From Rhabdophis nuchalis (taxonomy: Eukaryota; Chordata; Lepidosauria; Squamata; Natricidae), in NCBI GenBank assembly GCA_039707465.1, contig CM077644.1, forward strand, positions 100,673,875 to 100,737,874: a stretch of DNA of 64,000 nucleotides. The letters are read 5' to 3'. This document shows, in pieces, positions 21,935-33,071 of the stretch (positions within the stretch are counted from its first letter, which is position 1; each line of letters starts with the position of its first letter). The position numbers were made by a program, and so were the translations under genes. Under the pieces are notes generated by a model. The model worked only from the letters and a program-made list of their open reading frames with translations, made no database searches and had not been told where the DNA came from.

Positions 21935-22712
21935 CACGCCGTGCTATTGGACAATTCCTTGCGGAGTCATTTGTTAGGGCACACGAAGCGTTGCCCTGTC
22001 AGCTTCAGCATGCATGTGTGTGCTGGGCAGCTGGCTTTGACCTTCTTTTGAGGTCATTTTTCTCCCTCCAGAGTGCAAAAAAACCAGCCCTATAAGCAAA
22101 CCGGAAGTTCAGGAACAGAGTTCCAGTTTGCTCATAGGGCTGTTTTTCACTCTCCCTGAAGGCTCCGGAGGGCAAAAAACAGCCCTACAAGCAAATCAGA
22201 AGTGACTACCGGTTTGTCTGTAGGGCTGTTTTTCGCCTTCAGGAGCCTCTCAAGGAAGAAAAATGACCCTACAAGCAAACCGGAAGTTTATTCCTGAATT
22301 TCAGGTTTGACCATAGGGCCAGTTTTTCATGCTCTGGAGCAGAGGTTCCCAAACTTGGCAACTTTAAGACTTGTGGACTTCAACTCCCAGAATTCTCCAG
22401 CCAGCAGAGCTGGAGTCCACAAGTCTTAAAGTTGCCAAGTTTGGGAACCTCTGCTCTGGAGGCTTCAGGGGAGGGGGGCTGTTTTCACCCTCCCCGGGCT
22501 CCTAGAAAGTCTCTGGAGCCTTGGGAGGGCGAAAAAAGCATGCCAAAAGCTGGGGCGAGGGGGGCTGGTCGCGTGCACATGCGCGCAGGGGAGAAGCATG
22601 CACATGCACACTGGGTCACACACATAGCATTATGGATGTGGCGTGCCTGGCATGACCCCCCGGTGCTCCCGCCGTTTTTGGCACGCAAGCCAAAAAAGGT
22701 TCCCCATCACTG
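21935..22712. mobile_element. GGCACAC-type hAT, partial, with repeats
   Basis: The right end GGTTCCCCATCACTG at 22712 and internal GTGGCGTGCCTGGCATG match the GGCACGC-type hATs at 38.0, 47.8 and 52.4 kb. The left end is not clear, so the boundary is approximate. The body (22060-22320) has alternating direct and inverted units around CCCTACAAGCAAACCGGAAG. A palindromic hAT is nested inside. Confidence 0.6.
22332..22461. mobile_element. Palindromic mini-hAT (114 bp)
   Basis: Element 22340-22453 flanked by perfect 8-bp duplications CTCTGGAG. The ends are CAGAGGTTCCCAAAC and its near-exact inverse, and almost the whole length is one inverted repeat (ACTTTAAGACTTGTGGACTT against AAGTCTTAAAGT). 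It is the same family as 44911-45045 and 46881-47015. Confidence 0.92.
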
Positions 22713-22926
22713 CTATAGCCCTTACAGTTATATACCTCCCCATAGTGTTTTACAGCCAATCTGGGTGGTCTATAGATTCAGCATATTGCTCCCAACAATC
22801 AAACATTTTACCAACCTCAGAAGGATGGAAGTCAACATTCAGCCAGTCAGGATCAAACTCCTGGCAGTGAGCAGAGATAGCCTGCAATGCTGGATTCTAA
22901 CCACTGTGCCACCACAGCTCTTACAA
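22713..22926 (-). mobile_element. tRNA-derived SINE, minus strand, diverged
   Basis: In reverse complement it reads GCTGTGGTGGCACAGTGGTTAGA (box A region; given here in part) and then blocks matching the SINE at 10858: GTTGACTTCCATCCTTCTGAGG and GCTGTAAAACACTATGG. Box B (as AGTTTGATCCTG) is degraded. It is older than the other copy. Confidence 0.75.
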
Positions 22927-24130
22927 TGGGGAAGAGGGAGGGAAATGTCAGGCATAGGGCAATGCTTACTAATTGTAATGCTGATTATACGACAGAGGGA
23001 CAGTGCGGATGTTATAAATGCAAGCATTGGTCATAAAGGGTTTGTTTTCAGTACTGTTGTAACTTTGCATGGTTGATGAACACAGCAGTTGATGAGTAAA
23101 GACCTATATTAAACATAAAGGTCACAGATGATTATTTTTTTCACTGACATATAGTAAATTCAACCAAAGAGCAATGCAACTGAGAGGCATAATTATAAAA
23201 TGTAGAAAATATATTGAACTTTTTTTTTTGCTGTTGACTTTCCTTAGAACAGTCTTACAATTTCAGATGATAGGACAATATCAAATTTGTGCTCCATCTA
23301 AAATGTGTTATCGCCTTGTATGGAAAGCAAATCATTCCCACAGAGAATTTTTTAAAAGTCTATATGTTTCATGTGAGATTAAATGAATACAATTTATTTT
23401 TGAAAGCATGGTTAGCTTCAATAGATTTGTTTCTAAAAATGAGTGCAAGCAGCTGATAGTGATTGAATAATTAGAAAATTATAGAGCAAAAGTATAGCTT
23501 CCATACATAAAGGGAAGGGTAAATCAAAATGTTATAAGTCACGTTAGCTTAAGTCAACAAGGGAGATCTTAATTAATATCTTAATTAAAATATTTCTGTT
23601 ATAAACATGCTATCCTCCTATTTTCTTCTGTGATAGAGGTTAGGCCTAGAGTGACATCAAAAAAAACAAATGAGGATGGTAAGTTTTGGATTTCTTTCTT
23701 TTTTCCTGCCAAGGAAATGGCAGGCAGCCATATCTGTATTTTCTGTGTCTTGCAGTGAAATTTTAGAAGCAATTTATTGGGACTTCTGGATCCAGAAAGA
23801 GGGAGAAAGAAACCATTTGGCTAGCTGCTTATGTGTTGACTATTCCTGAGTTAAGAAGTTATCAATCATCATTGGTTAGGATTGTTGTCCCCAATTCCGG
23901 TCTGAGTCTTGTGCTGAAGCCAATGAAGGACACCAAACACAAGGTGCAGGTTTTGTTTCCTTTTATTGAAATGCTCCAAGAAAAGGCATCCTGGCTAGAA
24001 AATGTCAAGGAACCTTGAACAGTAGAATTAAGAAAGTTTTATACATTTTCACTAAAACAGAAAGTGAGATAATATAAAACATCTAATAAACATTTTAGTA
24101 ATGATCTAACAAATTGCTCTATTGGCCTCT
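22927..24130. other. No gene seen
   Basis: AT-rich sequence with short frames only and no recognisable repeat boundary. Confidence 0.35.
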
Positions 24131-24139
24131 AGCTGCCTT

Positions 24140-24294
24140 CTTAAGTCTTGGCTCCAGGATGTGGATTTCAAACTTGCCACATCACATTGCCATCACGCGA
24201 CGTTTTGTGTCATTTTTCTCATTCGCAGAGCTGGGGCGGGCGTGGCCTGCATTTGACACATCTGGCCCATGGGTTGCCAGTTTGACACTCCTGC
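24140..24294. mobile_element. hAT right-end fragment
   Basis: The block TGACACATCTGGCCCATGGG followed by AGTTTGACACTCCTG resembles the TGTCAAAC-type hAT ends at 34.0 and 49-50.1 kb. The left boundary and duplication were not found. Confidence 0.5.
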
Positions 24295-24479
24295 TCATAG
24301 AATATATATTCTGTTTGCTCCAGGACATCCTATTCCTAACTTCTATCTGAGGTATGCAGGATGTCTAACTCTTTGTTAGTGCTGATGCTCGTCCATCCTG
24401 TTCAAAGAGGACCTTGACATCTAATTGAGGGGATGTCAAGACCTGCATGTGAATTGGATTAAAATAAGGGAGAGGAGCG

Positions 24480-24547
24480 CCTCACTCTCTCTCCCCAGAT
24501 TCTGGGGAGAGAGAGTGAGTCAGCCTCACTCTCTCTCCCCAGATTCC
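24480..24547. repeat. Perfect hairpin plus direct copy
   Basis: 18-base arms CTCACTCTCTCTCCCCAG (24481-24498) and its exact inverse (24502-24519) with a 3-base loop. A third, direct copy of the left arm follows at 24526-24543. Confidence 0.9.
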
Positions 24548-25935
24548 ATCTTGCTCCATTCGCAGGATAAGACAGTTGGAGATGAGCTGGGTGCAGTGGT
24601 TGACCACAATGTCTTTCATGCCTTACTGTACTCTTAGCATACTACATTGCTTGCAGAGACTGCCTTCATGACCGTTCTCCTATTCTAGTAGATTTCATCC
24701 ACTCAATCCACCGGAATCTGTCTTCATGTTTGGGATAGACAAGTCCCTATCTCACCGAAGGTCAATGACTCAACGGCTATTCTCAACCTGGTTGGGCCAG
24801 CCTGTGGAAGCTGTTGCCCAGGATGTGGCCGCTGTGCATGCTACAGTTACTAGGAGCCACAGATGAGAGTTGAGTGACAGGTGGAGACCAAAGATGGAAG
24901 AGCTACCACAAAAGCTGCCCTAAAATGAGCTGTCATAAAAGGATGCCCCTACTGCAGAAGTGCTACCCCTCCCTAAACAACCCATACACCCCATAGTTAC
25001 TGTTATCAGTCCTCTAACCACCTAGAATTGATCCAAGTGTTACACATGCATATTCTCTGTGAATAAACATTATTTGTTCTTGCCAAACAGACTCCACAGT
25101 TACAGGCATCCCCATTTTCTTTCAAGTGCATACCATAGCCTTGCTTTGTTTTAGCAGACAGTCCTTCAGGATGATTTTCAAGGAATTGTGTACTAATTGT
25201 ATAAAGGACAGGATAGCTGGATCCAACAAATGACAATGCCTGTGCAAGTGGGAGACATGGGAGAGAATTTACACCCTGTTGTATTTTTGTACCCTTTGTA
25301 CCCTTATGGCTCCACCACCTATAAAAAGAGGTCATAAGAATCCTTTTCTCATTTGCTTTATCAGGTCCAATTCGGCAGTATAGTTGCTTACTTCAAATTA
25401 AGTTGAATTTCTCCTGCCATACTGAAATTTTACCCTGCTGGGTAGTGTGTTTGAAAACTCTGGTTCCAACTTTGGAGACCCAAAGTTGTTAAAAAATAAA
25501 ATAAACACATGTTTAGAAATGTGGATGAGACCTCTTTCATGTGCATTTAAAATATGAATCGATCAACCTGCAACTCTCAACCCAACAATGAGCATTCATG
25601 CATTATTCATTTGCATGTTTCATTATTCATTATGTTTGGAATTTTTTCACAATGACTGCTATAACAGACTAAGTAGAAAGAATGTAAATTAAGAGAAAAC
25701 GTTGACAAATAGCCAAGATATGCACAAGATGTAGTATAGTATACTGAAAAAGAAGAACATGTACGAATAGCATGCTCTAGGAAACATGAATTTCTACTAT
25801 TGATTAATAGAAGTAAATACATAATTTCACGTAAAGTTCAAATACAGCCCAACCCCCAAATTAGAGCTATCATATTTGGAGCGCCAAAAAAATTTCAACA
25901 ATAATTAACAAACTAATAGAGAAAATTTGAATGCC
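24548..25935. other. No gene seen
   Basis: Unique-looking sequence. The minus-strand frame 25006-25335 (109 codons) has no recognisable domain and no supporting splice or promoter context. Confidence 0.35.
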
Positions 25936-25940
25936 TTCCT

Positions 25941-26937
25941 GCCATCAATCAGTTATTTGGAATTTTTGCAACCCAGAGAGAGATTACATACCTTAAAAAC
26001 ACTCAGGGTTTTTTTCAAAATGCATAGCATAACGTATTTTTCGGAGTATAAGACGCACCTTTTTCTCTCAAAAAAGAGGATGAAAATCTGGGAGCAACTT
26101 ATACAATGAATACAGCATTTTTTGCCTCATGAAACCCCACCCCTTTCACCAAAATGGCCATGCATTGCCTTCAGGAGGCTTCCAGAATGCTCCTGGGGGC
26201 TGGGGAGAGCAGAAATGAGCGAGAAACAGGCTGTTTTTTGCTCAATTTTGCCTCCCCAGTCCCCAGAAGCACTCTATAAGCCTCCTAAAGGCAGTGGTGG
26301 GTTTCAAAATTTTTTAGAACCCCTTCTGTAGGTGTGGCCTGCTTTGTGGGAGTGGCTTGCTGGCCATGTGACCGGGTGGGAGTGGCTTGCCAGCCATGTA
26401 ATCAAGTGGGAGTGGCTTGGCATTCATGTGACTGGGTGGGCATGGCCAACTTGTAAAATGTGGGGAAACTCACTTAACAACGCTCTTGCTTAGCAACCAA
26501 AATGTTGGCTCAGAAACCCTGGCATTTGAAGCACACAAGTCTTAAAGCTGTCAAGTTACAAGACCCTTGCACCCCTAACCCTTTAGAAAAAAAACCCCAG
26601 GGGTGTTCAAACTTTACAGCTTTAAGACTTGTGGACTTCAACTCCCAGAATTGCTCCTCTCGCTCTTCATCTTGATGATGGGCGGCTAGGCGGGGGGAAG
26701 GAGCTGGAACCGGTTCTAAATGGCACTGTAGATTTGTGGAACCTCTTCTATAGAAGAGGTTAGAACTGGCAGGTACCTACCCTTGCCTAAATGCTATTTA
26801 TGCCCTTTGGAGTGGGGTGTGTGTGCCTGTTTTCACGAAAAATGGGCCATTTTTGGGATGTCTGCAGAATGCAAAAACTTTTTTTTTATTTGCCTCTTCA
26901 CAATCTTGGTGCGTCTTATACTCTGAAAAATACGGTA
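25941..26937 (+). mobile_element. Mariner-like element with nested hAT, plus flank
   Basis: The element 26032-26935 has terminal repeats ACGTATTTTTCGGAGTATAA and, inverted, CCGTATTTTTCAGAGTATAA, flanked by TA. Sub-terminal GACGCACC blocks are present at both ends. It is interrupted by the hAT at 26292-26785. The 91 bp to its left (25941-26031) and its left part are duplicated inside the composite hAT at 20.8-21.7 kb. No transposase frame. Confidence 0.78.
26284..26793 (+). mobile_element. 494-bp hAT nested in the mariner-like element
   Basis: Element 26292-26785 flanked by CCTAAAGG and CCTAAATG (7 of 8 identical). The left end CAGTGGTGGGTTTC is standard for the family and the right end is worn (TACCTACCCTTG). 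Internal GTGGGAGTGGCTTG repeats and an inverted CACAAGTCTTAAAGCTGTCA block match the copy at 21210-21706. Confidence 0.85.
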
Positions 26938-26939
26938 CA

Positions 26940-27530
26940 TATCCTTGGTTTATTAGATGTTTTCTAGTCATGGGTTCATCATGAATAATATGAAAATTTA
27001 CATTTTAAAATACATAATAGCATCCTAAAGTTGGTCAATAAGTATGTCAAATACATATTGTATTCAATATGTATTTTAAATAACATTACATAAGTTTACT
27101 TTTCTGATCATATACCAGATCACAGCACTATTCAGCAGAGGAAATGATATTACCCTATAATACATAACATAGTATTATAACATTGTAAGGAACAATATTG
27201 TTTGTAATTAGGAAAATGCAGATTAGGTACAAAATGCAGATTAGGTACAAAACCTAACATATTTTTAAACATGCCAGTTTAAACTTTAAACTAGAAAACA
27301 CATTAGAAATTTCTGTTCTGCCTTAACATTATCAAATTATTCTAATAAGATACATTCTATATTAAACAATGCTATCCTAAATGTGGAAGATAAGCACCAC
27401 TATATAAGAATAATTGCACTACTTTTCTAAGTACATTTGATCGAGAAGCAATGGAACATAATATTAAATTTAAAGTTCAAAGTATATGAATCCTTGAGTT
27501 ATTGAGCAATCTGTAGAACTGTCAGAGGTA
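26940..27530. other. No gene seen
   Basis: Strongly AT-rich sequence. GCAGATTAGGTACAAAA is directly repeated at about 27219-27251. Confidence 0.4.
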
Positions 27531-27531
27531 A

Positions 27532-27850
27532 ATACATATCCTCGACTTATGAATACAATTGAGACCAGACATTTCTATTTTAAACAAGATGTTTGTTAAA
27601 TGAGTTGTGCCTGACTGCAATTGTTAAGTGAATCATGCAGTTGTTAAGCAAATCTGGCTTTCTCCACTGATTTGGCTAGTCAGAAGATGGCTGGGCAGTT
27701 CTCAAATGGTGATCACATAACCATTATGTCATACTGTCCTGTGATCACTGTTATGGGATCACAGAACTCTGCAACTATCATAAATACATGCCAGTCACCA
27801 AGCACCCAAATGTTGACCGTGTAAAAGATTGGTGACCATATGAACCATCC
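27532..27850. mobile_element. Worn mariner-like element (CAGGTAGTCC family)
   Basis: TATCCTCGACTTATGAATAC, followed by CAATTGAGACC and CTGCAACTATCATAAATAC, follows the order seen at 19337 and 45129. The termini are decayed. Confidence 0.55.
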
Positions 27851-27955
27851 TTAGGTGTTGGTTCCGGCCGCCATTACTACCCGTTTGGTATTAAACACAA
27901 TTGTGCACATTTTCACTTAAAACGACTAACTGAATAGGTAAGAACCCACCTCTGA

Positions 27956-28192
27956 CCTCTGGCCGACTTATTGAAATAAATGGGTTTTAAGACGTTGGCG
28001 GAAAAGGCGGAGGTCCACGATGGTGCACAGATCGGGGGTAGGTCGTTCCAGAGGACAGGGCCCGCCACAGAGAAGACTCTTCCCCTGGGCACCGCCAACC
28101 GGCATTGCCCGGCCGACGGTACCCTGAGAAGGCCCTCTCTGTGGGAGCAGATCGGTTGAAGGGATGTATGGGGCAGGAGGCGGTCGCGAATA
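27956..28192 (-). mobile_element. L2 LINE 3' ORF fragment
   Basis: Minus-strand L2 remnant. In reverse it encodes the C-terminal block RGRVFSVAGPVLWNDLPP followed by a frame change and FNKSA. It lacks a 3' microsatellite tail; the left edge abuts AACCCACCTCTG, which looks like a hAT end. Confidence 0.8.
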
Positions 28193-28550
28193 AGATGTTG
28201 TTATTGGATTATAGCATTTAATATGAAGGGGGACAAACTTTTGAGAAACAAATATATGGAGAACAGTTCCACTGCATTTAAATTAAATTAATTACTATGA
28301 TTCATAGTAATTGGCAAGATAGTGAAAGGATGAATGGGAAAGAGAGGCTGAGAGAGAGGTCCATCTAATCTCTACTCCAGAAGATCAGAGACCATGATGT
28401 TTTAGTAGATTACATAGCCTGACTATGAATAAATGAAAGAATGAATAAAAAAGTTACCTGGGTAAAGCAAGCAGAAAAATAAATAGAATTAATAAGTGAA
28501 ATAGAAATCCAAGCCTGGGCCCAGTCTAGATTTTATCAGTGGTCAATTCA
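28193..28550. other. No gene seen
   Basis: AT-rich sequence between the L2 fragment and the GGAA tract. Confidence 0.35.
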
Positions 28551-28551
28551 G

Positions 28552-28653
28552 GAAGGAAGGAAGGAAGGAAGGAAGGAAGGAAGGAAGGAAGGAAGGAAGG
28601 AAGGAAGGAAGGAAGGAAGGAAGGAAGGAAGGAAGGAAGGAAGGAAGGAAGGA
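28552..28653 (+). repeat. (GGAA)n microsatellite
   Basis: About 25 uninterrupted GGAA units. Confidence 0.97.
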
Positions 28654-29228
28654 AAATTATCAAATGTGAGACAACTTTATAGTTTTTAAACATTCTTTTC
28701 AGCCTCAGTTGAAACTGTAAAATAGAAATATAAAATTATGGATAGTTACTAAGCTATTTATTCATTCACCTAATGTCTTTTGGAAAGTTAGTGTTCATGA
28801 TTAGCATAAGGAACTATAATGTTGAGATGAATATATATAGAAATCCAGTAGGGCTCCTATAGCACTTTATTATTCATTACCAGAATCTAATCACAGTTTC
28901 TGGGATGGTCTACTGACAAAATGACACCTGGTAGAAACTCCCTCCTCACACCATCATTATTTCTGCACTGCTCAGCATGAAGAAGTTGCAAAACATATTA
29001 GAAACCCCCTATTTTTAATGACTTTATCTTGAAATATATTTCAAGTTATTTATGTCAAGGAACGCTTATGGTTTGTATTCTCAGATTGTGAGGTTTTGCA
29101 AATTTAGCTCAATTGTCTTTTAACTTCTTACAAGTTGTTCAGTTCAAAAGAAGTACAGCAGCTCTGGGATTTATTTATTTATTTCTTTCTTTAGACAGAA
29201 TGAACAATATGATTAGAATATCATATTG
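28654..29228. other. No gene seen
   Basis: AT-rich sequence without a recognisable feature. Confidence 0.35.
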
Positions 29229-29231
29229 TTA

Positions 29232-29628
29232 CATCCTTACGGCCGATTCGCTCCCACAGAGAGGGACTTCTCCGGGTGCCGTCCACTAGACTTTGTCAGC
29301 GGGCGACGCCCAGGGGAAGGGCCTTCTCTGTGGCGGGTCCAGCCCTCAGGAACGACCTTCCCCCCGACATTAGAACAACCACGGACCTCCGCTCCTTCCG
29401 TCAGAAATTAAAAACACACGTTTTCTGCTTGGCCGGCCTAGGGTAGTCTCTTCCTTTGGGTTTTTAGGGAACGATTAGTTTTAATGGGGATTTTAGTGCA
29501 GGGCGATTGGTTTAATCTATTTTTAAGTATTGTATTTATTCATGTATATATTTTATGTGTTTTAGTTTTCCCTGTGCACCGCTCCGAGTCCCCTTGGGGA
29601 GAGGACGCGGTATATAAAATAAATATTA

Positions 29629-29706
<78 letters not shown>
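29232..29706 (+). mobile_element. L2 LINE 3' end with long (TTA)n tail
   Basis: Plus-strand L2 end. The C-terminal ORF2 block (SHREGLLRVPS, then RAFSVAG; read with shifts) is followed by CTTGGCCGGCCTAGGGTAG, the 3' untranslated region with CCTGTGCACCGCTCCGAGTC, and a TTA microsatellite (29629-29706). 5' truncated. Confidence 0.9.
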
Positions 29707-29707
<1 letters not shown>

Positions 29708-29909
29708 ATCTAACTTGAATGTGCAGCTAGAATCTATTTTCTGAGCATAATAATACCCATTGACATTCATTGCCAATTTTAAATGTTAGGAAAATATTTT
29801 ATATAGGAGACCAAAGTCACAACCGGTTTAAATCTGACATGTCCACAAAATTTCCTTGGCAACCATTTATTTGTTCTCTGGAATCTTAATTTCAAAATCC
29901 ATTCTGTTG

Positions 29910-30746
29910 CTCTGGAATAGTGCTGGCGAACCTTGCCGAAATTGCGTGTGCATACACAATAGTGCACATGCACATGCCCACACCCACAATGCAATGTGCC
30001 CCACCCACCTGCACATGTGTGCACAACCCCCCCAGACTCTGGAGTTTTCACCCTCCTCAGGCTACATAGGCTTTCCTCAAGCCTCCAGGAAAGCAAAAAT
30101 GGCCTCCCCCAGGCTCTGGAGGCCTTCCAGAAGCCAGAAACACACCTGTCTCTGAAGTTCCAGAACTTCCAGAAGTCCCATTTTTCACCCTCCCCAGGCT
30201 TTCCTCCTCCAGGAGAGCAAAAATGGCATCTCCCAGGCTCTGGAGGCCTTCCAGAGGCCAGAAACACGCCTGTCTCTGAAGTTCCGCAACCTCCGGAAGT
30301 CCCATTTTTCACCCTCCACAGGCTTTCCTCAAGCCTTTGGGAAGGCAAAATGGCCTCCCCCGGGCTCCATAGCCTGAAAACACGCTGTTTCTGAACTTCT
30401 GGAACTTCTGGAAGTCCATTTTTCACCCTCCCCAGACTCCAGAGGCTTTCCTCAAGCCTCTGGGAGGACAAAAACAGCCCCCGTGGGCTCCGGAGGCCTC
30501 TCTGGTGCTAAAAAAGTGGGGTGGGTGCACAGCACTATTCCCGCCCCCCACGCATGCACATACAACTCCCACACATCTGCACACATCTCCTGCATGTACA
30601 GCAGACCCCAAAAGCAGCTGGCCGATGGGAGGCGCGTGCACATGCATGGTAGAGCTGCACTGGGCGAGGGCTTGCATGCCCTCAGAGAGGACTCCACATG
30701 CCCCCTGTGGCACATGTGCCATAGGTTCGCCAACATGGCTCTGGAA
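29910..30746. mobile_element. 821-bp hAT with amplified internal unit
   Basis: Element 29918-30738 between perfect 8-bp duplications CTCTGGAA (29910-29917, 30739-30746). Sub-terminal repeats are GTGCTGGCGAACC and, inverted, TGTTGGCGAACC. Inside, a unit of about 124 bp is repeated three times (from 30110, 30234 and about 30360), each with AGGCTCTGGAGGCCTTCCAG and CATTTTTCACCCTCC-like blocks. The open frames of 113-230 codons here run through repeat units and are not genes. Confidence 0.87.
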
Positions 30747-30759
30747 TATCCTGGTCTTT

Positions 30760-31584
30760 TCCAAACCAAATAGTTGCCAGATCCAACCCTGCTTATCTTT
30801 TTTTCAAGACAAATGTCATCTAGGTGCTGTCATCTGCTGTACTTAGGATGAAGCTAGTACAACAAAATCTTGGTTTAATGGCCTCTCTTCCAATTTAGTA
30901 GAGTTTAGATACGTTGGATCAGATGGCAAAGATCCAAGAAATTATTTTGATGCAAGTCAAAGAATTGCCAACCAAGCATAATTAATGCTGTTGTTTAACT
31001 CTAAGAGGGAAGAGGGAATTTTAGAATTAGACAGGTGCAAGCACATGAGTTTAAGTATATAGAGAAGGTGCAGAAATGGTTAACCTAACCATGTTTACTC
31101 AAATACACAATAAATCAAGCACCTACTTCTTGTAGCATTTTTACAGTTGAAGCTATAAAGGTGGGTGGAGTAGTTTGCTTATCTTGCTGAAAGCTGCAAT
31201 TAACCTTGCATGGCTGATGACAAAACTAAGGTTTTTCTACTTTTGTTGATGTTTAAATAAAGGGGAAGAGAAAAGAATAATCAGGGAGCCTGTATGTGTT
31301 GTGCTTGTCTGATCACTTCCCAAGAATCCAAAGCTTCATGATAAACATTCCTTCAACAAACCCAAACTTATTGTATCATGTGAATTACACTATTTACATA
31401 ATTATGGGTAATCTACATAATTACCACATAATGTAGAACACAAGTTTTCTCTGTGGCATACAGAGAAGCATACATACATACAAACACACTTGCTAAATTA
31501 ATTCCTTTACACGTGATGTGCCATGTGCTTAATTTTTCTTGGCTTATGACTTCTACCTTACTATCTTCTACATAAACAGAAGGA

Positions 31585-31585
<1 letters not shown>
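30760..31585. other. No gene seen
   Basis: AT-rich sequence between the hAT and the TCTA microsatellite, with no recognisable feature. Confidence 0.35.
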
Positions 31586-31657
<72 letters not shown>

Positions 31658-31661
31658 CATC
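31586..31661 (+). repeat. (TCTA)n microsatellite
   Basis: About seventeen ATCT units ending in CTACATC. It is probably the tail of the reverse-oriented L2 remnant at 32592, separated from it by the LINE inserted between them. Confidence 0.9.
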
Positions 31662-32585
31662 AAATTCAGGTAAGAGCCTGGAAGATGATCATCATCCATT
31701 GGCTTAAAATGCAATTTTTTCCAGAGGGGCTCTCCCCACTAGTGTTGATTGACAACTTTCCCTCCCCCTGGAATCAGGCAATTGAGCAAAAGCTGGGCAC
31801 TTATGGGCTCTCACCGGTACTCTTAATGTCCCTGGACTTTGATCAAGCGAAGCAAGTAGTAACTAATAGAATGAAGGACATGGAGTTCCAAGAAGAACTA
31901 AATAGATTACCTTTCCATAATAGGAACAGAATCAAACAGGGTGTGTGGGAATCAGCAAGATATTTAAATGACCTCATCTTCCCAAAACAAAGAATAGCTT
32001 TCTTCAGAGCCAGATTTAACATTCTACCTTCAGCACTTCTCCAGGGCAGGTATAAGGGAACATCTATAGCAGAACGGGTTTGTATATGTGGTAAAAGAGA
32101 AGTGGAAGATATCTCACACGTTCTACTACACTGTGAGCTATACAGAGCTTGCAGGTCTGCATATATTCTCCCCTTATTAGAGAGATTACCAGGGAGGGCA
32201 GGCAATTTTTATCTGGACTTCCTCCTCCAGGACACGAACCCGGCTACTACGCATGCAGTGGCAAAATTCTGTGCTTCCGCAATGCCCATAAGAAAAAATT
32301 GGTTATACAAGTATAGTTGTGATCTTGTACCAATCATTTGGACATATCTCTAACAATTTCTGGACCATGGTTTTTACATACATACTTAACGCTTTTGCAC
32401 CTAGGTAAACCAGCAAATGACCTGAACAAAATGAGAACATGTATGCTACTTTCCACTTATAATGCTGACATTTTAAAAATTATATCTTAAAGTTAGTACT
32501 TTTTAATATATGGTTAAATGTAACGTGTATTGCTGGTCTTTGACCGTAATAAAGATTTATTCTATTCTATTCTATTCTATTCTAT
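31662..32585 (+). mobile_element. LINE 3' portion of uncertain clade
   Basis: Starts after the TCTA tract and ends with GACCGTAATAAAGATTTATT and an (ATTCT)n tail (about 32553-32585). The 12-base block TCTATCTACATC occurs both just before it (to 31660) and just after its tail (to about 32596), consistent with a target-site duplication. It encodes the C-terminus of a non-LTR retrotransposon protein. Confidence 0.7.
31685..32353 (+). pseudogene. Non-LTR ORF2 C-terminus with CCHC knuckle
   Basis: A 222-codon frame truncated at its N-terminus. After RARFNILPSALLQGRY it has a zinc-knuckle-like CICG-x-HVLLHC motif (Cys, Cys, His, Cys at about residues 133-152), and then PLLERLPGR and AVAKFCASAMPIRKNW. 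Such a knuckle follows the RT domain in several LINE clades (R4/Dong, Vingi and others); no restriction-like PD-D endonuclease is visible after it, so I cannot fix the clade. The RT domain itself is missing. The first Met is arbitrary. Confidence 0.65.
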
Positions 32586-32591
32586 TCTATC

Positions 32592-33030
32592 TACATCTTC
32601 AATTTATATACTGCCCATCTTAACACATGAATATGGTGGGACAAACACTGTTAAAAATAAAACATATAAACAACTACAAAAACTAAAATATTTGACAGTC
32701 AAGAAAAAAAAATACAACAATCATGAACTTAGCCAGAAGACCAATCCTACCATGCACTGAAGGCTCTAGGTTTGGGCATAAACCCAGCTCTTTGGGGACC
32801 TTACAAAAGGCCAGGAGGGTTGAGGTCAGCTCTGATCTTCAGAGAGAGAATATTCCAGGAAGTGGGCATTATGACAAAAAATGCTCATTTCCTGGGCCTT
32901 GCCAGCTGACATTCCTTAGGCAATGGATTCTGCCAGACCAGATAAGACAGGTAGAAACAACTGTGGAGAGATGGTTCCTTGTCCCAAGCCATGAATTGCA
33001 AAACCTATATATGAAGGAAAAGTTGTGAAT
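32592..33030 (-). mobile_element. Old L2 LINE 3' end, minus strand
   Basis: Diverged L2 remnant. Left blocks TTTATATACTGCCC and TAAAAATAAAACATATAAAC match reverse L2 3' ends; the right part (ATATTCCAGGAAGTGGGC, GCCAGCTGACATTCC) matches the reverse of the VP/ATP-type C-terminal coding block. Its tail would be the TCTA tract at 31586. Confidence 0.6.
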
Positions 33031-33071
33031 AAGGAGGAGGAGGAGGAGGAGGAGGAGGAGGAGGAGGAGGA
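33031..33071 (+). repeat. (GGA)n microsatellite
   Basis: About thirteen GGA units. Confidence 0.95.

Noticed and set aside
22432..23076. 214-codon plus-strand frame
   Set aside because: It crosses a hAT end and a reverse-oriented SINE, so it cannot be a conserved gene.
24140..24294. Complete hAT
   Set aside because: Only a right end is convincing; no left terminus or duplication was found, so it is listed as a fragment.
29779..30471. 230-codon minus-strand frame with repeated GVFLASGRPPEPG-like segments
   Set aside because: It lies in three tandem copies of a 124-bp unit inside a hAT with perfect duplications; no independent coding evidence.
31586..31661. Tandem array as a CRISPR-like or satellite array
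   Set aside because: It is a simple 4-base microsatellite without spacers; CRISPR arrays do not occur in vertebrate nuclear DNA.
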